This document shows positions 26,976-35,640 of a DNA stretch of 64,000 nt, one piece after another (positions within the stretch are counted from its first letter, which is position 1; each line of letters begins with the position of its first letter). The notes under the pieces are model-generated. The model did not search any database. It was given only the letters and a program-made list of their open reading frames with translations, and had not been told where the DNA came from. The position numbers and the translations under genes are program-made. This stretch comes from Gordonia sp. KTR9 (GTDB lineage Bacteria; Actinomycetota; Actinomycetes; Mycobacteriales; Mycobacteriaceae), in contig NC_018581.1 in NCBI RefSeq assembly GCF_000143885.2, positions 434,001-498,000 of the forward strand, given 5' to 3'.

Positions 26976-28448
26976 GTGAGGGCTCGGATGATCTGGACGT
27001 CGATCCTGTGCGCGGTCGTGGGCCTCGTCGTGAGTGCCTCGGCAACGGGTGTCGGTGCCCATGGGATCGGGCCCTCGGGGAGCGGCGCGTACACGAGCCC
27101 GGCTCCGGGTGTCGACGTGCTGTCCGGTCATGCACCGGAGGCGGTCCTGCTCAGTCGCGAGCTGTATGCCCGCTCAGACGAAGCGATCCTGCTGGGTCGC
27201 GATGCCCTCGACGATGCCGTCATCCGGACCGCTGCGGCGCGCGTCGCGCAGGACAGGCACGTGCCGGTGCTGGCCGTGACGTCGCAGACGGCGTCGAGCG
27301 TCGGTGACGAGCTCCGACGGCTCGGGGTGAACACCCAGGTCCGTCTCGGCCGGGTCGAGGGCGTGTCGGACTCGCGCTCCGCCGCGGATCTCGACGACCT
27401 ACGCGGAAACGCACCGAGGTCGGGGGCCGCCCCGCTGGTGATGCTGACCCGCGACGCCCCAGCCGACGCGATCATGACGGCACGGTCGGCGGCCCGGGTC
27501 GTCGAGGTGCCCGTACCGGATCCGCGGGCGACCGCCGAATCGGTGGCCACGATCGAGGCGGCGGCGACCGAACGGACCGCCGTGCGGGCGGTCGGACCCG
27601 GGTTCGGCTCGGCCGACGAGTTCGCCCGGCGCGTCGAACAAGCCCGCGGCACACCGCAACTGCCCGGCGGCGGGCAGATCGTCTTCCCGGGCAGGCGGAT
27701 GGTCGCGCTGTACGGATCGCCGGGCGCGCCCGCGCTCGGTCCGCTCGGACGACAGGGCATCGCGGCGTCGATCGACCGGGTGCGCCGCCTCGCCGCCGAC
27801 TACCAGCGGGTGAGTGCCGAACCGGTGATCCCGGCATTCGAGATCATCGCCTCCGTCGCATCGGCCGAGCCGGGCCCGGGGTCGACGTACACGAACATGA
27901 TCGATCCGGAGACCCTCCGGCCGTGGGTCGAGGCCGCCGGCCGCGCCGGGGTCTACGTCACCCTCGATCTGCAGCCCGGGCGGATGGATTTCCTGACGCA
28001 GGCGCGTCGCTACGCCGACCTGCTGGCGCAACCCCACGTCGGGCTGGCGCTGGACCCCGAGTGGCGACTCGAACCCGATCAGGTCCACCTCACGCAGATC
28101 GGTTCGGTCGGCGCCGAGGAGGTCAACCGGACCTCGGAATGGCTCGCCGGACTCGTCCGAAGCCGGCACCTGCCGCAGAAATTGTTCGTCCTGCACCAGT
28201 TCGACGCCGGGATGCTCGACAACCGGCCGGCGATCGTCACCGGTCGCGAGGAACTGCAGGTGGTCCTGCACGCCGACGGACACGGCACACCGGACGTGAA
28301 GATGGAAACGTGGCGCAGATTGGTCACCGATCTCCCGGCGGGGATGTGGATGGGCTGGAAGAATTTCTACACGGAGGACAAGCCGACGTTCTCGCCCGCG
28401 ACCACGCTGGCGGTGCGCCCGTCACCGTGGTTCGTGTCGTACCAGTGA
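26976..28448 (+). CDS. Secreted protein of unknown function with two apparent domains
   Basis: The 490-residue precursor starts with a signal peptide (RARMIWTSILCAVVGLVVSASA). I chose the GTG at 26976 because GGGAGG is nine bases upstream. Residues about 45-240 repeat a pattern like EAVLLSRELYARSDEAILLGRDALDDAVIRTAAARVAQDRHVPVLAVTS. That recalls cell-wall-binding repeat 2 proteins but lacks their exact consensus. The C-terminal 220 residues look like a TIM-barrel-type domain, with YVTLDLQPGRMDFLTQARRY, VGLALDPEWRLEPDQVH and KLFVLHQFDAGML. I cannot name a function. Confidence 0.72.
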   Translation: MRARMIWTSILCAVVGLVVSASATGVGAHGIGPSGSGAYTSPAPGVDVLSGHAPEAVLLSRELYARSDEAILLGRDALDDAVIRTAAARVAQDRHVPVLAVTSQTASSVGDELRRLGVNTQVRLGRVEGVSDSRSAADLDDLRGNAPRSGAAPLVMLTRDAPADAIMTARSAARVVEVPVPDPRATAESVATIEAAATERTAVRAVGPGFGSADEFARRVEQARGTPQLPGGGQIVFPGRRMVALYGSPGAPALGPLGRQGIAASIDRVRRLAADYQRVSAEPVIPAFEIIASVASAEPGPGSTYTNMIDPETLRPWVEAAGRAGVYVTLDLQPGRMDFLTQARRYADLLAQPHVGLALDPEWRLEPDQVHLTQIGSVGAEEVNRTSEWLAGLVRSRHLPQKLFVLHQFDAGMLDNRPAIVTGREELQVVLHADGHGTPDVKMETWRRLVTDLPAGMWMGWKNFYTEDKPTFSPATTLAVRPSPWFVSYQ

Positions 28449-28495
28449 CTCTGTGACGTCACCGGGCGGCCCGGATCCGACGGACGTCGTTCGCG

Positions 28496-28536
28496 GCAGT
28501 TCTCCCGCGGGCCCCGGTCGGGACCCGGAGAACTGC
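28496..28536 (+). terminator. Terminator hairpin after the secreted protein
   Basis: GCAGTTCTCC (28496-28505) and GGAGAACTGC (28527-28536) are exact complements, and the GC-rich loop can pair further. It lies 48 bp after the preceding stop codon. Confidence 0.65.
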
Positions 28537-28580
28537 AACTCCGCCGGTGGCGGGGCCGCACCGATATGAAGGAGCACCCC

Positions 28581-29957
28581 GTGGCGACACCCCTGTCCAC
28601 GCTGCCCGCCGCTGCCGAACTCGCCGCGTGCCCCACGCCGACCGAGCGGGCCGACCCGTTGAAAATCCTCGCGGCACAGGCGCAGAACCGTGTCGCCGAC
28701 CTCATCCCGGTGCGGCACGCGCGGATGTCGGCCACCCCGTTCACCTTCTATCGCGGTGCGGCAGCGGTGATGTCCGACGATCTGTCGCGAACCCCGAACA
28801 CCGGGATCATCACGCAACTGTGCGGCGACGCGCACCTCAGCAACCTTGGTCTGTTCTTCAGCCCGGAACGTCGGATGGTGTTCGATCTCAACGACTTCGA
28901 CGAGACCCATGTCGGTCCGTTCGAGTGGGACGTCAAACGTCTCGCGGCGAGCTTCACGATCGCCGGACGCAACAACGGTTTCGACGACGCGACCAACCGC
29001 AAGGTCGCCAAGACCGTCGCCAAGGCGTATCGGCGGGCCATCGCTCGCAGCGCCACCCAGACGACGCTCGAGAACTGGTACGCCGGGATCGACGCCGACG
29101 CCTTTCTGACGGACTTCGGACCGAAGCTGGACACGTCGATGAGCGAGCGCACGCAGAAGGCGCTCAAGAAGGCCCGGCATCGTGACAGTGCTCAGGCCCT
29201 CGCGAAGCTCTGCGTGGTCGATGCCGACGGGTCCGCGCACATCCGCAGCGAACCGCCGCTGCTGGTGCCGCTGCACGAACGGTTTCCGGCCGAGACCGCC
29301 GACATCGTCGCCGAGAGGGTCCGGGAGCGGATCGAGGCCTACCGCGACACCGTGCCGCTGCACGTGCAGGCCCTCCTCGACCAGTTCGAGATCGTCGACA
29401 TCGCGTTCAAGGTGGTGGGCGTCGGCAGCGTCGGCACGCGGGCGTGGATCATCCTGCTCACCGGCAAGGAGATGGGTGACCCGCTGTTCCTCCAGGTCAA
29501 GGAGGCGCAGCGGTCGGTTCTCGCCGACCATGTGCCCGCGTCGGGGTTCGACAATCAGGGGCAGCGGGTGGTCGAGGGTCAGCGGCTGCTCCAGGCGACC
29601 AGCGACCTGTTCCTCGGCTGGTCGACAGGGACCGACGAGAACGGCGAGCGACGCGACTTCTACGTGCGCCAGCTTCGTGACGGCAAGGGCTCGGTCGTCG
29701 TCGAGGCCCTGAGCCCGGACGGGATGAAGCTGTACGCGCAGTTGTGCGGACTGGTCCTGGGTCAGGCACATGCGCGCACCGCGAGTCGCTCGCAGATCGC
29801 CCACTACCTGGAGACGACGAGAGGTTTCAGCGACGCCATCGCGGAGTTCTCGATCGGCTACGCGGATCTCAACGACTCCGATCATTCGAGGATGATGGAA
29901 GCCATCGGCCGGGGTGAGCTCGAGGTGTACGACCTGGCGGCAGAGGGAAAGAGCTGA
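28581..29957 (+). CDS. DUF2252 family protein (kinase-like fold)
   Basis: The 458-residue protein matches DUF2252 over full length. It has RHARMSATPFTFYRGAAAVM near the N-terminus, then LCGDAHLSNLGLF and MVFDLNDFDETHVGPFEWDVKRLA. The HLSN and DLNDFDE motifs resemble the catalytic loop and metal-binding loop of aminoglycoside-phosphotransferase-type kinases, so ATP-dependent phosphotransfer is plausible but unproven. I chose the GTG at 28581 because GGAG ends six bases before it; the ATG at 28566 would overlap that site. It is 45 bp upstream of the M20 peptidase and may be co-transcribed with it. Confidence 0.85.
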   Translation: MATPLSTLPAAAELAACPTPTERADPLKILAAQAQNRVADLIPVRHARMSATPFTFYRGAAAVMSDDLSRTPNTGIITQLCGDAHLSNLGLFFSPERRMVFDLNDFDETHVGPFEWDVKRLAASFTIAGRNNGFDDATNRKVAKTVAKAYRRAIARSATQTTLENWYAGIDADAFLTDFGPKLDTSMSERTQKALKKARHRDSAQALAKLCVVDADGSAHIRSEPPLLVPLHERFPAETADIVAERVRERIEAYRDTVPLHVQALLDQFEIVDIAFKVVGVGSVGTRAWIILLTGKEMGDPLFLQVKEAQRSVLADHVPASGFDNQGQRVVEGQRLLQATSDLFLGWSTGTDENGERRDFYVRQLRDGKGSVVVEALSPDGMKLYAQLCGLVLGQAHARTASRSQIAHYLETTRGFSDAIAEFSIGYADLNDSDHSRMMEAIGRGELEVYDLAAEGKS

Positions 29958-30002
29958 GGCCGGCCGCAACCGCCGGATTCGACGACAGAGGGGAGATCGC
30001 CG

Positions 30003-31385
30003 GTGGAATCGACTGCGCGAGAGACCGAGACAGCACTGCGGGAGCGGGTGGCCGAGCTGATGCCGCAGGCGAGATCGGATCTCGCGGAGATGGTCGGGTT
30101 CCGTTCGGTACACGATCCCGACCAGTTCCCGGTCGAGGAGTGCGACGGGATGGTCGACTGGCTGCTGGAAGCGTTCCATGCCGTCGGTGTCGAGGACGTC
30201 ACCGCACACGTGACCAGCGACGGCAGCAAGGCGATCACCGGGTCCATTCCCGGCCCGGAGGGTGCGCCGACCGTCCTGCTCTACTTTCACCACGACGTGC
30301 AGCCGCCCCTCGGCGATGACGAATGGGACTCTCCCGTTTGGGAATTGACCGACCGTGACGGGCGCTGGTACGGCCGCGGAGCGGCGGACTGCAAGGGCAA
30401 CATCGTCGTACACCTCACCGCGCTGCGGGCACTCGCCGGCCGCGCCGGGGTGACCGTGAAGATCATCGGCGAGGGGTCGGAGGAGCAGGGGACCGGTGGC
30501 CTCGAGGACTTTGCGGTCCGGAACCCGGAACTGCTTCGCGCCGACGCGATCCTGATCGCGGACTCCGGCAACTTCGCCGTCGGGAAGCCGAGCTTGACGA
30601 CCACGCTGCGGGGCATCGCGAACATCGTGGTGTCGGTGGAGACCCTCGAGTCGGCCATGCACTCCGGGATGTTCGGCGGTGCCGCCCCGGATGCACTCGC
30701 GGCCCTCATCTCGATGCTCGCCACCCTGCGTGACGAGCACGGCAACACCACCGTCAGCGGACTCGACGCCGACGCCCGATGGCCCGGTGTGTCCTATCCG
30801 CCCGACCGGTTCCGCAGCGATGCAACGGTTCTCGACGGAGTCGGACTGGTCGGTTCGGGATCGGTCTCGGACATGGTGTGGGCCCGCCCGGCCGCCACGG
30901 TGCTCGGCATCGATTGCCCGCCGGTGGTCGGCTCATCGGCGGCGGTGCAGCCGCGGGCGCGGGCGCGGATCAACCTCCGGGTGCCGCCGGGGATGGACCC
31001 CGTGCATGCGCAGGACGCGCTCATCGAGCACCTTCGCGGCGTCACGCCCTGGAACGCGCGAGTGTCCTTCGAGCGTGAGGCCGTGGGGTCGCCCTTCGTC
31101 GGTTCCACCGACGGCCCCGCGTACGACACCTTGACCGACGCGCTGTCGACCGCCTACGGCAGTGAGGTCCTCATCCAGGGACAGGGCGGGTCGATCCCGT
31201 TGTGCAACGTCCTCCAGTCGCTGTTCCCCGAGGCCGAGATCATGCTGTTCGGTGTCGAGGAACCGCGGTGTCTGATCCACGCGCCCAACGAGAGCGTCGA
31301 TCCGTCGGAGATCGAACGGATCGCGCTGGCCGAGGCCATCTTCCTACGCGACTTCGGCGCCCGCGGGGCGGCGGCCCGCAGGTAA
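30003..31385 (+). CDS. M20-family metallopeptidase (dipeptidase)
   Basis: The 460-residue protein has the M20 zinc site. It has the His in VLLYFHHDVQPP, the bridging Asp in WYGRGAADCKGN, the catalytic and metal Glu pair in GEGSEEQGTGG, an Asp in LIADSGN and the last His in CLIHAPNESV. A dimerisation domain is inserted in the middle. Such actinobacterial proteins hydrolyse dipeptides or N-acyl amino acids. The GTG start has GGGGAG upstream. It follows the DUF2252 gene in the same direction and is convergent with the acyl-CoA dehydrogenase relative. Confidence 0.93.
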   Translation: MESTARETETALRERVAELMPQARSDLAEMVGFRSVHDPDQFPVEECDGMVDWLLEAFHAVGVEDVTAHVTSDGSKAITGSIPGPEGAPTVLLYFHHDVQPPLGDDEWDSPVWELTDRDGRWYGRGAADCKGNIVVHLTALRALAGRAGVTVKIIGEGSEEQGTGGLEDFAVRNPELLRADAILIADSGNFAVGKPSLTTTLRGIANIVVSVETLESAMHSGMFGGAAPDALAALISMLATLRDEHGNTTVSGLDADARWPGVSYPPDRFRSDATVLDGVGLVGSGSVSDMVWARPAATVLGIDCPPVVGSSAAVQPRARARINLRVPPGMDPVHAQDALIEHLRGVTPWNARVSFEREAVGSPFVGSTDGPAYDTLTDALSTAYGSEVLIQGQGGSIPLCNVLQSLFPEAEIMLFGVEEPRCLIHAPNESVDPSEIERIALAEAIFLRDFGARGAAARR

Positions 31386-31400
31386 CACTCAGCGCACGAC

Positions 31401-32468
31401 TCAGAGGCCGCTGAATCGCTGCGCCAGAGCAGCTTTCAGTTCCGGCCGGCTGGCGGCGACCAGGACGAACGCGGCTTCGCGAAACAGGCGTTCGGGGTCG
31501 GACCCGCGCACGAGTGCGCGACCCCCGGTGGCTGCCACGAGCGCGGCGGCCGCGTCCAGTGCGAGGCCGGCGGCGTCGGCCCGGGCTGCCAGCAGCGCGG
31601 TGGCATCCGCCATCCCCGCGTCGAGTGCGGTCCGGACGATGTCGGCACGCTCACGGAGGGCCCGCGCCTCCCGGCTGTGGCCGCCGACATCGAGCAGCGC
31701 GGTGCAGCGGCGCACGAGGCCGAACGGGAGCGTGCCGTTGAGCCGGACGCCGACGTTCTGGGTCGCGGAGAACTCCTCGAGACCCAGGCGGGTGACGACG
31801 CGATCGGAGGGGACGGTCAGGCCGTCGACGCGCAGCGACACCGTCTGGGTCGCGGCGGCCGCGGACAGGTCGACGGGCGTGGCCCGGACCGCACCGGCCG
31901 ACGCGCCGTCGAGGAGGTCGGGCATGCGCAGGATCGCGGACACGACGTCGTCGGTGGCGGCGTCGCGCGCCGAGATCTGCAGGAGGTCGACCACGCCCCA
32001 GCCGCTGACGAACGGTGCGTGGCCGGTGAGGATCCAGCCGCCGTCGGTGGCGGTTGCGGTCATTCGCGGCGGCGTGGGCACGACCCCGGCATAGGCGACT
32101 CCCGCGCGCAGCCGCCCGGTCACTGTCGCATCGAGCAGTTCCGCGCGCAGGTCGGTGTTCGGGGTCCGGGACAGCGAGAGCACGACGCCGTGATGCTGAA
32201 TCCAGGTGAAGGCGGTGGCGAGGCAACCGCTGGTCAGCACCTCCAGGATCTCGGTGACCTCGCCGAACTCGAGTCCCGGCCCGCCGGCCTCGACCGGTGC
32301 GGCGATGCCGTACAGACCGGCGTCGGCCAGTACCTGCCAGTGGGACTCGGGCACCGAGCCGGTGCGGTCGGTCTCACCGGCCACCGGGAACAAGACCTGG
32401 TCGGCGACCCTGATCGCGGCCGTGCGGAGCTCGGTCCGTCGAGCGGCTGCGGCGTCGTCGGTGGTCAC
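31401..32468 (-). CDS. Acyl-CoA dehydrogenase-like flavoprotein
   Basis: The 355-residue protein has the N-terminal acyl-CoA dehydrogenase helical domain (LADAGLYGIAAPVEAGGPGLEFGEVTEILEVL) and the middle beta domain (GGWILTGHAPFVSGWGVVDLLQISA). The C-terminal helices are divergent. The canonical FAD motif region is AGVVPTPPRMTATATDG rather than EPGAGSD, and no EGT or GGT motif ends the protein. It may be a flavin monooxygenase of the DszC/HpaH-like branch or a degenerate dehydrogenase. No electron partner is adjacent. The family call is firm and the reaction is not. Confidence 0.8.
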   Translation of the reverse strand: MTTDDAAAARRTELRTAAIRVADQVLFPVAGETDRTGSVPESHWQVLADAGLYGIAAPVEAGGPGLEFGEVTEILEVLTSGCLATAFTWIQHHGVVLSLSRTPNTDLRAELLDATVTGRLRAGVAYAGVVPTPPRMTATATDGGWILTGHAPFVSGWGVVDLLQISARDAATDDVVSAILRMPDLLDGASAGAVRATPVDLSAAAATQTVSLRVDGLTVPSDRVVTRLGLEEFSATQNVGVRLNGTLPFGLVRRCTALLDVGGHSREARALRERADIVRTALDAGMADATALLAARADAAGLALDAAAALVAATGGRALVRGSDPERLFREAAFVLVAASRPELKAALAQRFSGL

Positions 32469-32680
32469 GGATCACACCCTACGACGAGTGTTCCGGCCGG
32501 GCCCTGATGTTGGACGCCCGACCAGGTCTCTCGTCGTCGCGTGGCACGGAAATCGTCGTCGCGCAGCACGATCCCGGGACCAGAATCCTTGAAAGTGGGA
32601 CCAAAGGCCCAAGACCGGGAGGGTGCGCGTCGATAAACTCGGTATCGGGTGGGAGCAGGCTCTCGTGTGGAAGGAACCCA

Positions 32681-33124
32681 GTGACCGCAATCCTCAATGG
32701 TCGGGACATGCAGTCGATACGTGTTGTGCCGGAATCGAATTCGGGTGCTCAACGGTCGGACATGCGGACGAGTGAGCGGTACTTGCGTGCCGCGGTCACC
32801 GACCTCATCGAGCGCAATTTCCGTGATCCCGACTTCAGTGTCGAGATCGTCGCCCGGCACCTGCACGTGAGTCGCCGTCACCTCTACCGGGTACTCGCCG
32901 GCGGCACCACCTCGCTCGCCGAGATGATCGCCGATCGCCGCCTGGAATGGGCGCAGGGGTTGCTCCTGGGTCCGGGCAACCTGAAACTCGAGGCCATCGC
33001 GCACGCATCGGGATTCGCCTCGACGGCCACGATGCGCAATCGCTTCCGGTCGAAGTTCGGGTGCACCCCCGACGAATTCCGCCGCATGGCACCGGTCTCG
33101 GGACCGGACGCCGAGGCGAGCTGA
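32681..33124 (+). CDS. Short AraC-family transcriptional regulator
   Basis: The 147-residue protein is essentially an AraC DNA-binding domain with two helix-turn-helix units. They are FSVEIVARHLHVSRRHLYRVLAGG and LEAIAHASGFASTATMRNRFRSKFGCTPDEFRRM. About 45 residues precede it and there is no room for the usual sugar-binding domain. I chose the GTG at 32681 because GGAAGGA lies a few bases upstream; the open frame extends back to 32507 without protein-like character. It is divergent from the acyl-CoA dehydrogenase relative and could regulate it. The effector, if any, is unknown. Confidence 0.82.
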   Translation: MTAILNGRDMQSIRVVPESNSGAQRSDMRTSERYLRAAVTDLIERNFRDPDFSVEIVARHLHVSRRHLYRVLAGGTTSLAEMIADRRLEWAQGLLLGPGNLKLEAIAHASGFASTATMRNRFRSKFGCTPDEFRRMAPVSGPDAEAS

Positions 33125-33130
33125 AACGAC

Positions 33131-33162
33131 TCCGGCGCAAGCATTTTCATGCCCGCGCCGGA
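33131..33162. terminator. Bidirectional terminator
   Basis: TCCGGCGC and GCGCCGGA enclose an inner GCAT/ATGC stem with a TTTC loop. It lies between the convergent AraC and lipocalin genes. Confidence 0.8.
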
Positions 33163-33188
33163 ACCTGGTCATCGTCTGACGGTGGCCG

Positions 33189-33803
33189 TCACACCGTGCA
33201 CAAGGGCGAATAGTCGCTGCGCCCGCCGGTGGTCGGGGACACGAGGAAGGTGCACGGGTTGTACCCGACCTTCTCGATCTCCGTGGTCAGGCGACGCAAT
33301 TCCGAGTTGGGCACCACCTTGTCGCGCGAGAGCAGGAATCCCGATCCGCGGCTGGGGTCACCGACGATCGCGTACTGGTAGGGCCCGGTGGGGTCGGCAC
33401 CGTCTTCGAGGTAGGCGACGATGTAGTTGGGTGCGCTGCCGGGGTTGATGCTCCCCGGGGTCTGCGGGAAACGAACGCTCAGTTGGGCATTCGTCTGGGG
33501 GTCGACGACGGTCGCACGTCCGACGACGCCGCCTCGCATGCCGGTCGGGCCGGTGCACTTGTTGTCGACACCGATGGTCTTGGCGTCGATGTAGGTGTAG
33601 GTGGCGCTGGTGTCCCGGGCGCAGGTGACGCCGAAGAACGACGGCACGGTTGCCAGTTGCCACCACGTGCCGAGGTAGCGGTCCACCTCGACCTTCGCCA
33701 CCGGGGCCAGCGGCGCGGCCTGGGCCGACCCCGCCCCAGCTGCGAAGCCGACGCTGAGGAGTACGCCGGCGACAAGGGCTGCAAGGGACCGGGTGATGCG
33801 CAT
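33189..33803 (-). CDS. Exported lipocalin
   Basis: The 204-residue precursor starts with a signal peptide (ITRSLAALVAGVLLSVGFAA, cleavage after SAQA near residue 29). The mature part opens with VEVDRYLGTWWQLATVPSFF, which contains the lipocalin GxW motif, and continues with the eight-strand barrel pattern including YIVAYLEDG and YQYAIVGDPSRGSGFLLSRDK. It resembles bacterial Blc-type lipocalins, which bind fatty acids or lysophospholipids. There is no lipobox Cys, so it is soluble and secreted rather than a lipoprotein. The start at 33803 has GAAAGGA upstream. Confidence 0.9.
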   Translation of the reverse strand: MRITRSLAALVAGVLLSVGFAAGAGSAQAAPLAPVAKVEVDRYLGTWWQLATVPSFFGVTCARDTSATYTYIDAKTIGVDNKCTGPTGMRGGVVGRATVVDPQTNAQLSVRFPQTPGSINPGSAPNYIVAYLEDGADPTGPYQYAIVGDPSRGSGFLLSRDKVVPNSELRRLTTEIEKVGYNPCTFLVSPTTGGRSDYSPLCTV

Positions 33804-33953
33804 GGTGTTCCTTTCGTGCGATACGTCGTTCGCGCCGCTCCCTCGGTGGAGCAGCGTCATCAGACGATTCGGACCCGATGCGCGTCGTGGATTGGTCGGT
33901 CCCCCGCAGGCCTCGTCTCAGCGATCTCCGGTCACCGGCTCAGAGCCGGTCGG

Positions 33954-34379
33954 TCACAGGTTGTACTCGTTGGTGGGGTTCCACGTGGAGATGGCCCAGA
34001 TCACGATCAGATCCAGGACGATGATCAGGATCGCCCACGCCGGGTAGTAGGGCAGCCACAGGAACTGCGCGATGATCGACAACGACGCGATGATGATCGC
34101 GGAGATGCGCGCCCAGTCGGCGCCCACGGCGAGACCACCGGCGACGAGAATGCCGACGATGCCCAGGATCAGGTGAATCCAGCCCCACGTGGTGAGGTCG
34201 AACTCGAAGATGTAGTTGGGACTGGCCACGAACAGATCGTCGTTCGCGATCGCGGAGATGCCCTGGAAGATCGAGACCAGACCGGCTACGAACAGCAGCG
34301 CGGCGGCCACGATCGCGATCCCGAAAGCGAAGCCTTGTTTGGCAGACGAGCTGGCCTGCTGGTCAGGGGAAGCGCTCAT
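33954..34379 (-). CDS. Four-helix membrane protein (DUF7144-like)
   Basis: The 141-residue protein has four helices: FGIAIVAAALLFVAGLVSIF, TTWGWIHLILGIVGILVA, WARISAIIIASLSIIAQFLW and WAILIIVLDLIVIWAIST. It ends NPTNEYNL. This arrangement (FQGI after helix 1, WGWIHL in helix 2, LPYYPAW before helix 4) matches a widespread actinobacterial family of unknown function. The start at 34379 (MSASPDQQ) has GAAAGGA upstream. It stands alone between the lipocalin and tRNA-Pro. Confidence 0.85.
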   Translation of the reverse strand: MSASPDQQASSSAKQGFAFGIAIVAAALLFVAGLVSIFQGISAIANDDLFVASPNYIFEFDLTTWGWIHLILGIVGILVAGGLAVGADWARISAIIIASLSIIAQFLWLPYYPAWAILIIVLDLIVIWAISTWNPTNEYNL

Positions 34380-34533
34380 GGTTTGGCGTGTCCTTTCAGT
34401 GGTGGTACGCCGACTCCTGGTCCCGACCGACGGCGCGGCGGCTCTGGTACGGATGGACCACAACAAGAATGGGGTGTGCGACACACTTCCGCACAGTGTT
34501 TGAGCCACACCGGGCACATCTTTGACCAGGCGA

Positions 34534-34562
34534 TTTAGTACTCGCCCGAAGTGGGGTATAAG
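34534..34562 (+). promoter_or_regulatory. Promoter of tRNA-Pro
   Basis: TTTAGT (34534-34539) and TATAAG (34557-34562) are 17 bp apart, and the tRNA begins 17 bp after the -10 box. Confidence 0.6.
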
Positions 34563-34579
34563 CTATCGCAGGCTACACA

Positions 34580-34653
<74 letters not shown>

Positions 34654-34674
34654 CGCTTTGGTTGAGAAGCAGTA

Positions 34675-34709
34675 GAGGCCCTGGCCTGGAGAAATCCGGT
34701 CAGGGCCTC
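34675..34709. terminator. Terminator after tRNA-Pro
   Basis: GAGGCCCTG (34675-34683) and CAGGGCCTC (34701-34709) pair, and an inner CTGGA/TCCGG stem with a GAAA loop extends it. It can serve both the tRNA and the convergent HAD operon. Confidence 0.8.
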
Positions 34710-34723
34710 CTCGTTTCTGCAGG

Positions 34724-34918
34724 TCAGTCGAGGTCCTCGTCCGACGAGACCCGACCGCCGATGTGGGCCAGGATGATCGGGTCGTCGGTGAGGATGCGGT
34801 CCACCTCCTCGCCGCCGTCGCATCGCAGCAGACCCAGCGTGACCCCGTCCGGTCCGTGGTGGACCACCCGCCACGACGCCCCGGAGTCCTCCCAGCGCAG
34901 CAGGTCGTCGAGTGTCAT
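34724..34918 (-). CDS. Small hypothetical protein coupled to the HAD gene
   Basis: The 64-residue protein MTLDDLLRWEDSGASWRVVH and onward has the composition of a folded cytoplasmic protein (GVTLGLLRCDGGEEVDRILTDD). It starts at an ATG that overlaps the HAD stop codon (ATGA), so it is very probably translated from the same mRNA. I know similar short acidic proteins in actinobacteria only as hypothetical. It is the last gene before the terminator that faces tRNA-Pro. Confidence 0.7.
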   Translation of the reverse strand: MTLDDLLRWEDSGASWRVVHHGPDGVTLGLLRCDGGEEVDRILTDDPIILAHIGGRVSSDEDLD

Positions 34919-35640
34919 CCGAGAGGTGCGCTCTCGGAGCTGCTCAGCTGCCGCGCGAGATCGAGCAGATCCGTCGCGTGGAAGTCGTTGTCCGGCGAGC
35001 CGGAATCGTCTTTCTCGTCCCCGCCCCACTCGTCCGGTCGCTCGATGAACGCCGTCCGCAGCCCGAAGGACCGCGCGGCGTCGAGATCGCTCTGGTGGGT
35101 CGCCACCATCATCACCTCGGCGGGCTCGGCCTCGAGCAGATCGGCCAGCCCGCAATAGGTCTCGCGCGCCGGTTTGTAGTGCCGCCAGAGGTCGGAGCCG
35201 CCGATGACGTCCCAGGGGAATCCGTTGTGGCGGGCCATGTCGGTGAGCAGCGCGACGGTGCCGTTGCTCAGCGCGCAGATGATGTGGTCGCGTTTCAGGT
35301 GCCGGAGGCCGTCGGCGGCGTCGGGCCAGCCGGGGATCGTCCGCCAGGCGCGGACGAGAGAGCGTGCCTGCGCGTCGTCGAGCGGGATCCCGTACAGCGC
35401 GGCGACGTCGTGCAGCGTCTCGGTCTGCAGATCGTCGAGGCGCCGCCACGGTAGTTCGCCGGCCTCGACCCGGGCCAGGATCGGCGAATACCGGCGTCGC
35501 CACTCCTTGGCGAACGCTGCGGAGTCGACACCCGGGACGATCGCCCGGACGGCACCGGAGATGCCGGTGAACCAGTCGGTGACCGTCCCGAACGTGTCGA
35601 AAGCGAGGACCTTCACACGGGGATGAAGGTCAGCGCTCAC
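34915..35640 (-). CDS. HAD-superfamily hydrolase (haloacid dehalogenase type II-like)
   Basis: The 241-residue protein has HAD motif I with the nucleophile Asp15 (VLAFDTFGTVTDW) and motif II in ICALSNGT. The Lys of motif III lies in LWRHYKPARETY and motif IV in VMMVATHQSDLDAARSFGLRTAFI. The FDTFGTVTDW start and the THQSDLDAA segment are typical of type II 2-haloacid dehalogenases. In a genome without other dehalogenation genes nearby a phosphatase role cannot be excluded. Its GTG start overlaps the stop of the metallophosphoesterase gene. Confidence 0.87.
   Translation of the reverse strand: MSADLHPRVKVLAFDTFGTVTDWFTGISGAVRAIVPGVDSAAFAKEWRRRYSPILARVEAGELPWRRLDDLQTETLHDVAALYGIPLDDAQARSLVRAWRTIPGWPDAADGLRHLKRDHIICALSNGTVALLTDMARHNGFPWDVIGGSDLWRHYKPARETYCGLADLLEAEPAEVMMVATHQSDLDAARSFGLRTAFIERPDEWGGDEKDDSGSPDNDFHATDLLDLARQLSSSESAPLG

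Noticed and set aside
28422..30740. A 772-codon open frame on the minus strand
   Set aside because: It is antisense to the DUF2252 and M20 genes, which have clear catalytic motifs. Its translation is Arg/His/Asp-rich without fold-like patterns, a common artefact of high-GC genes.
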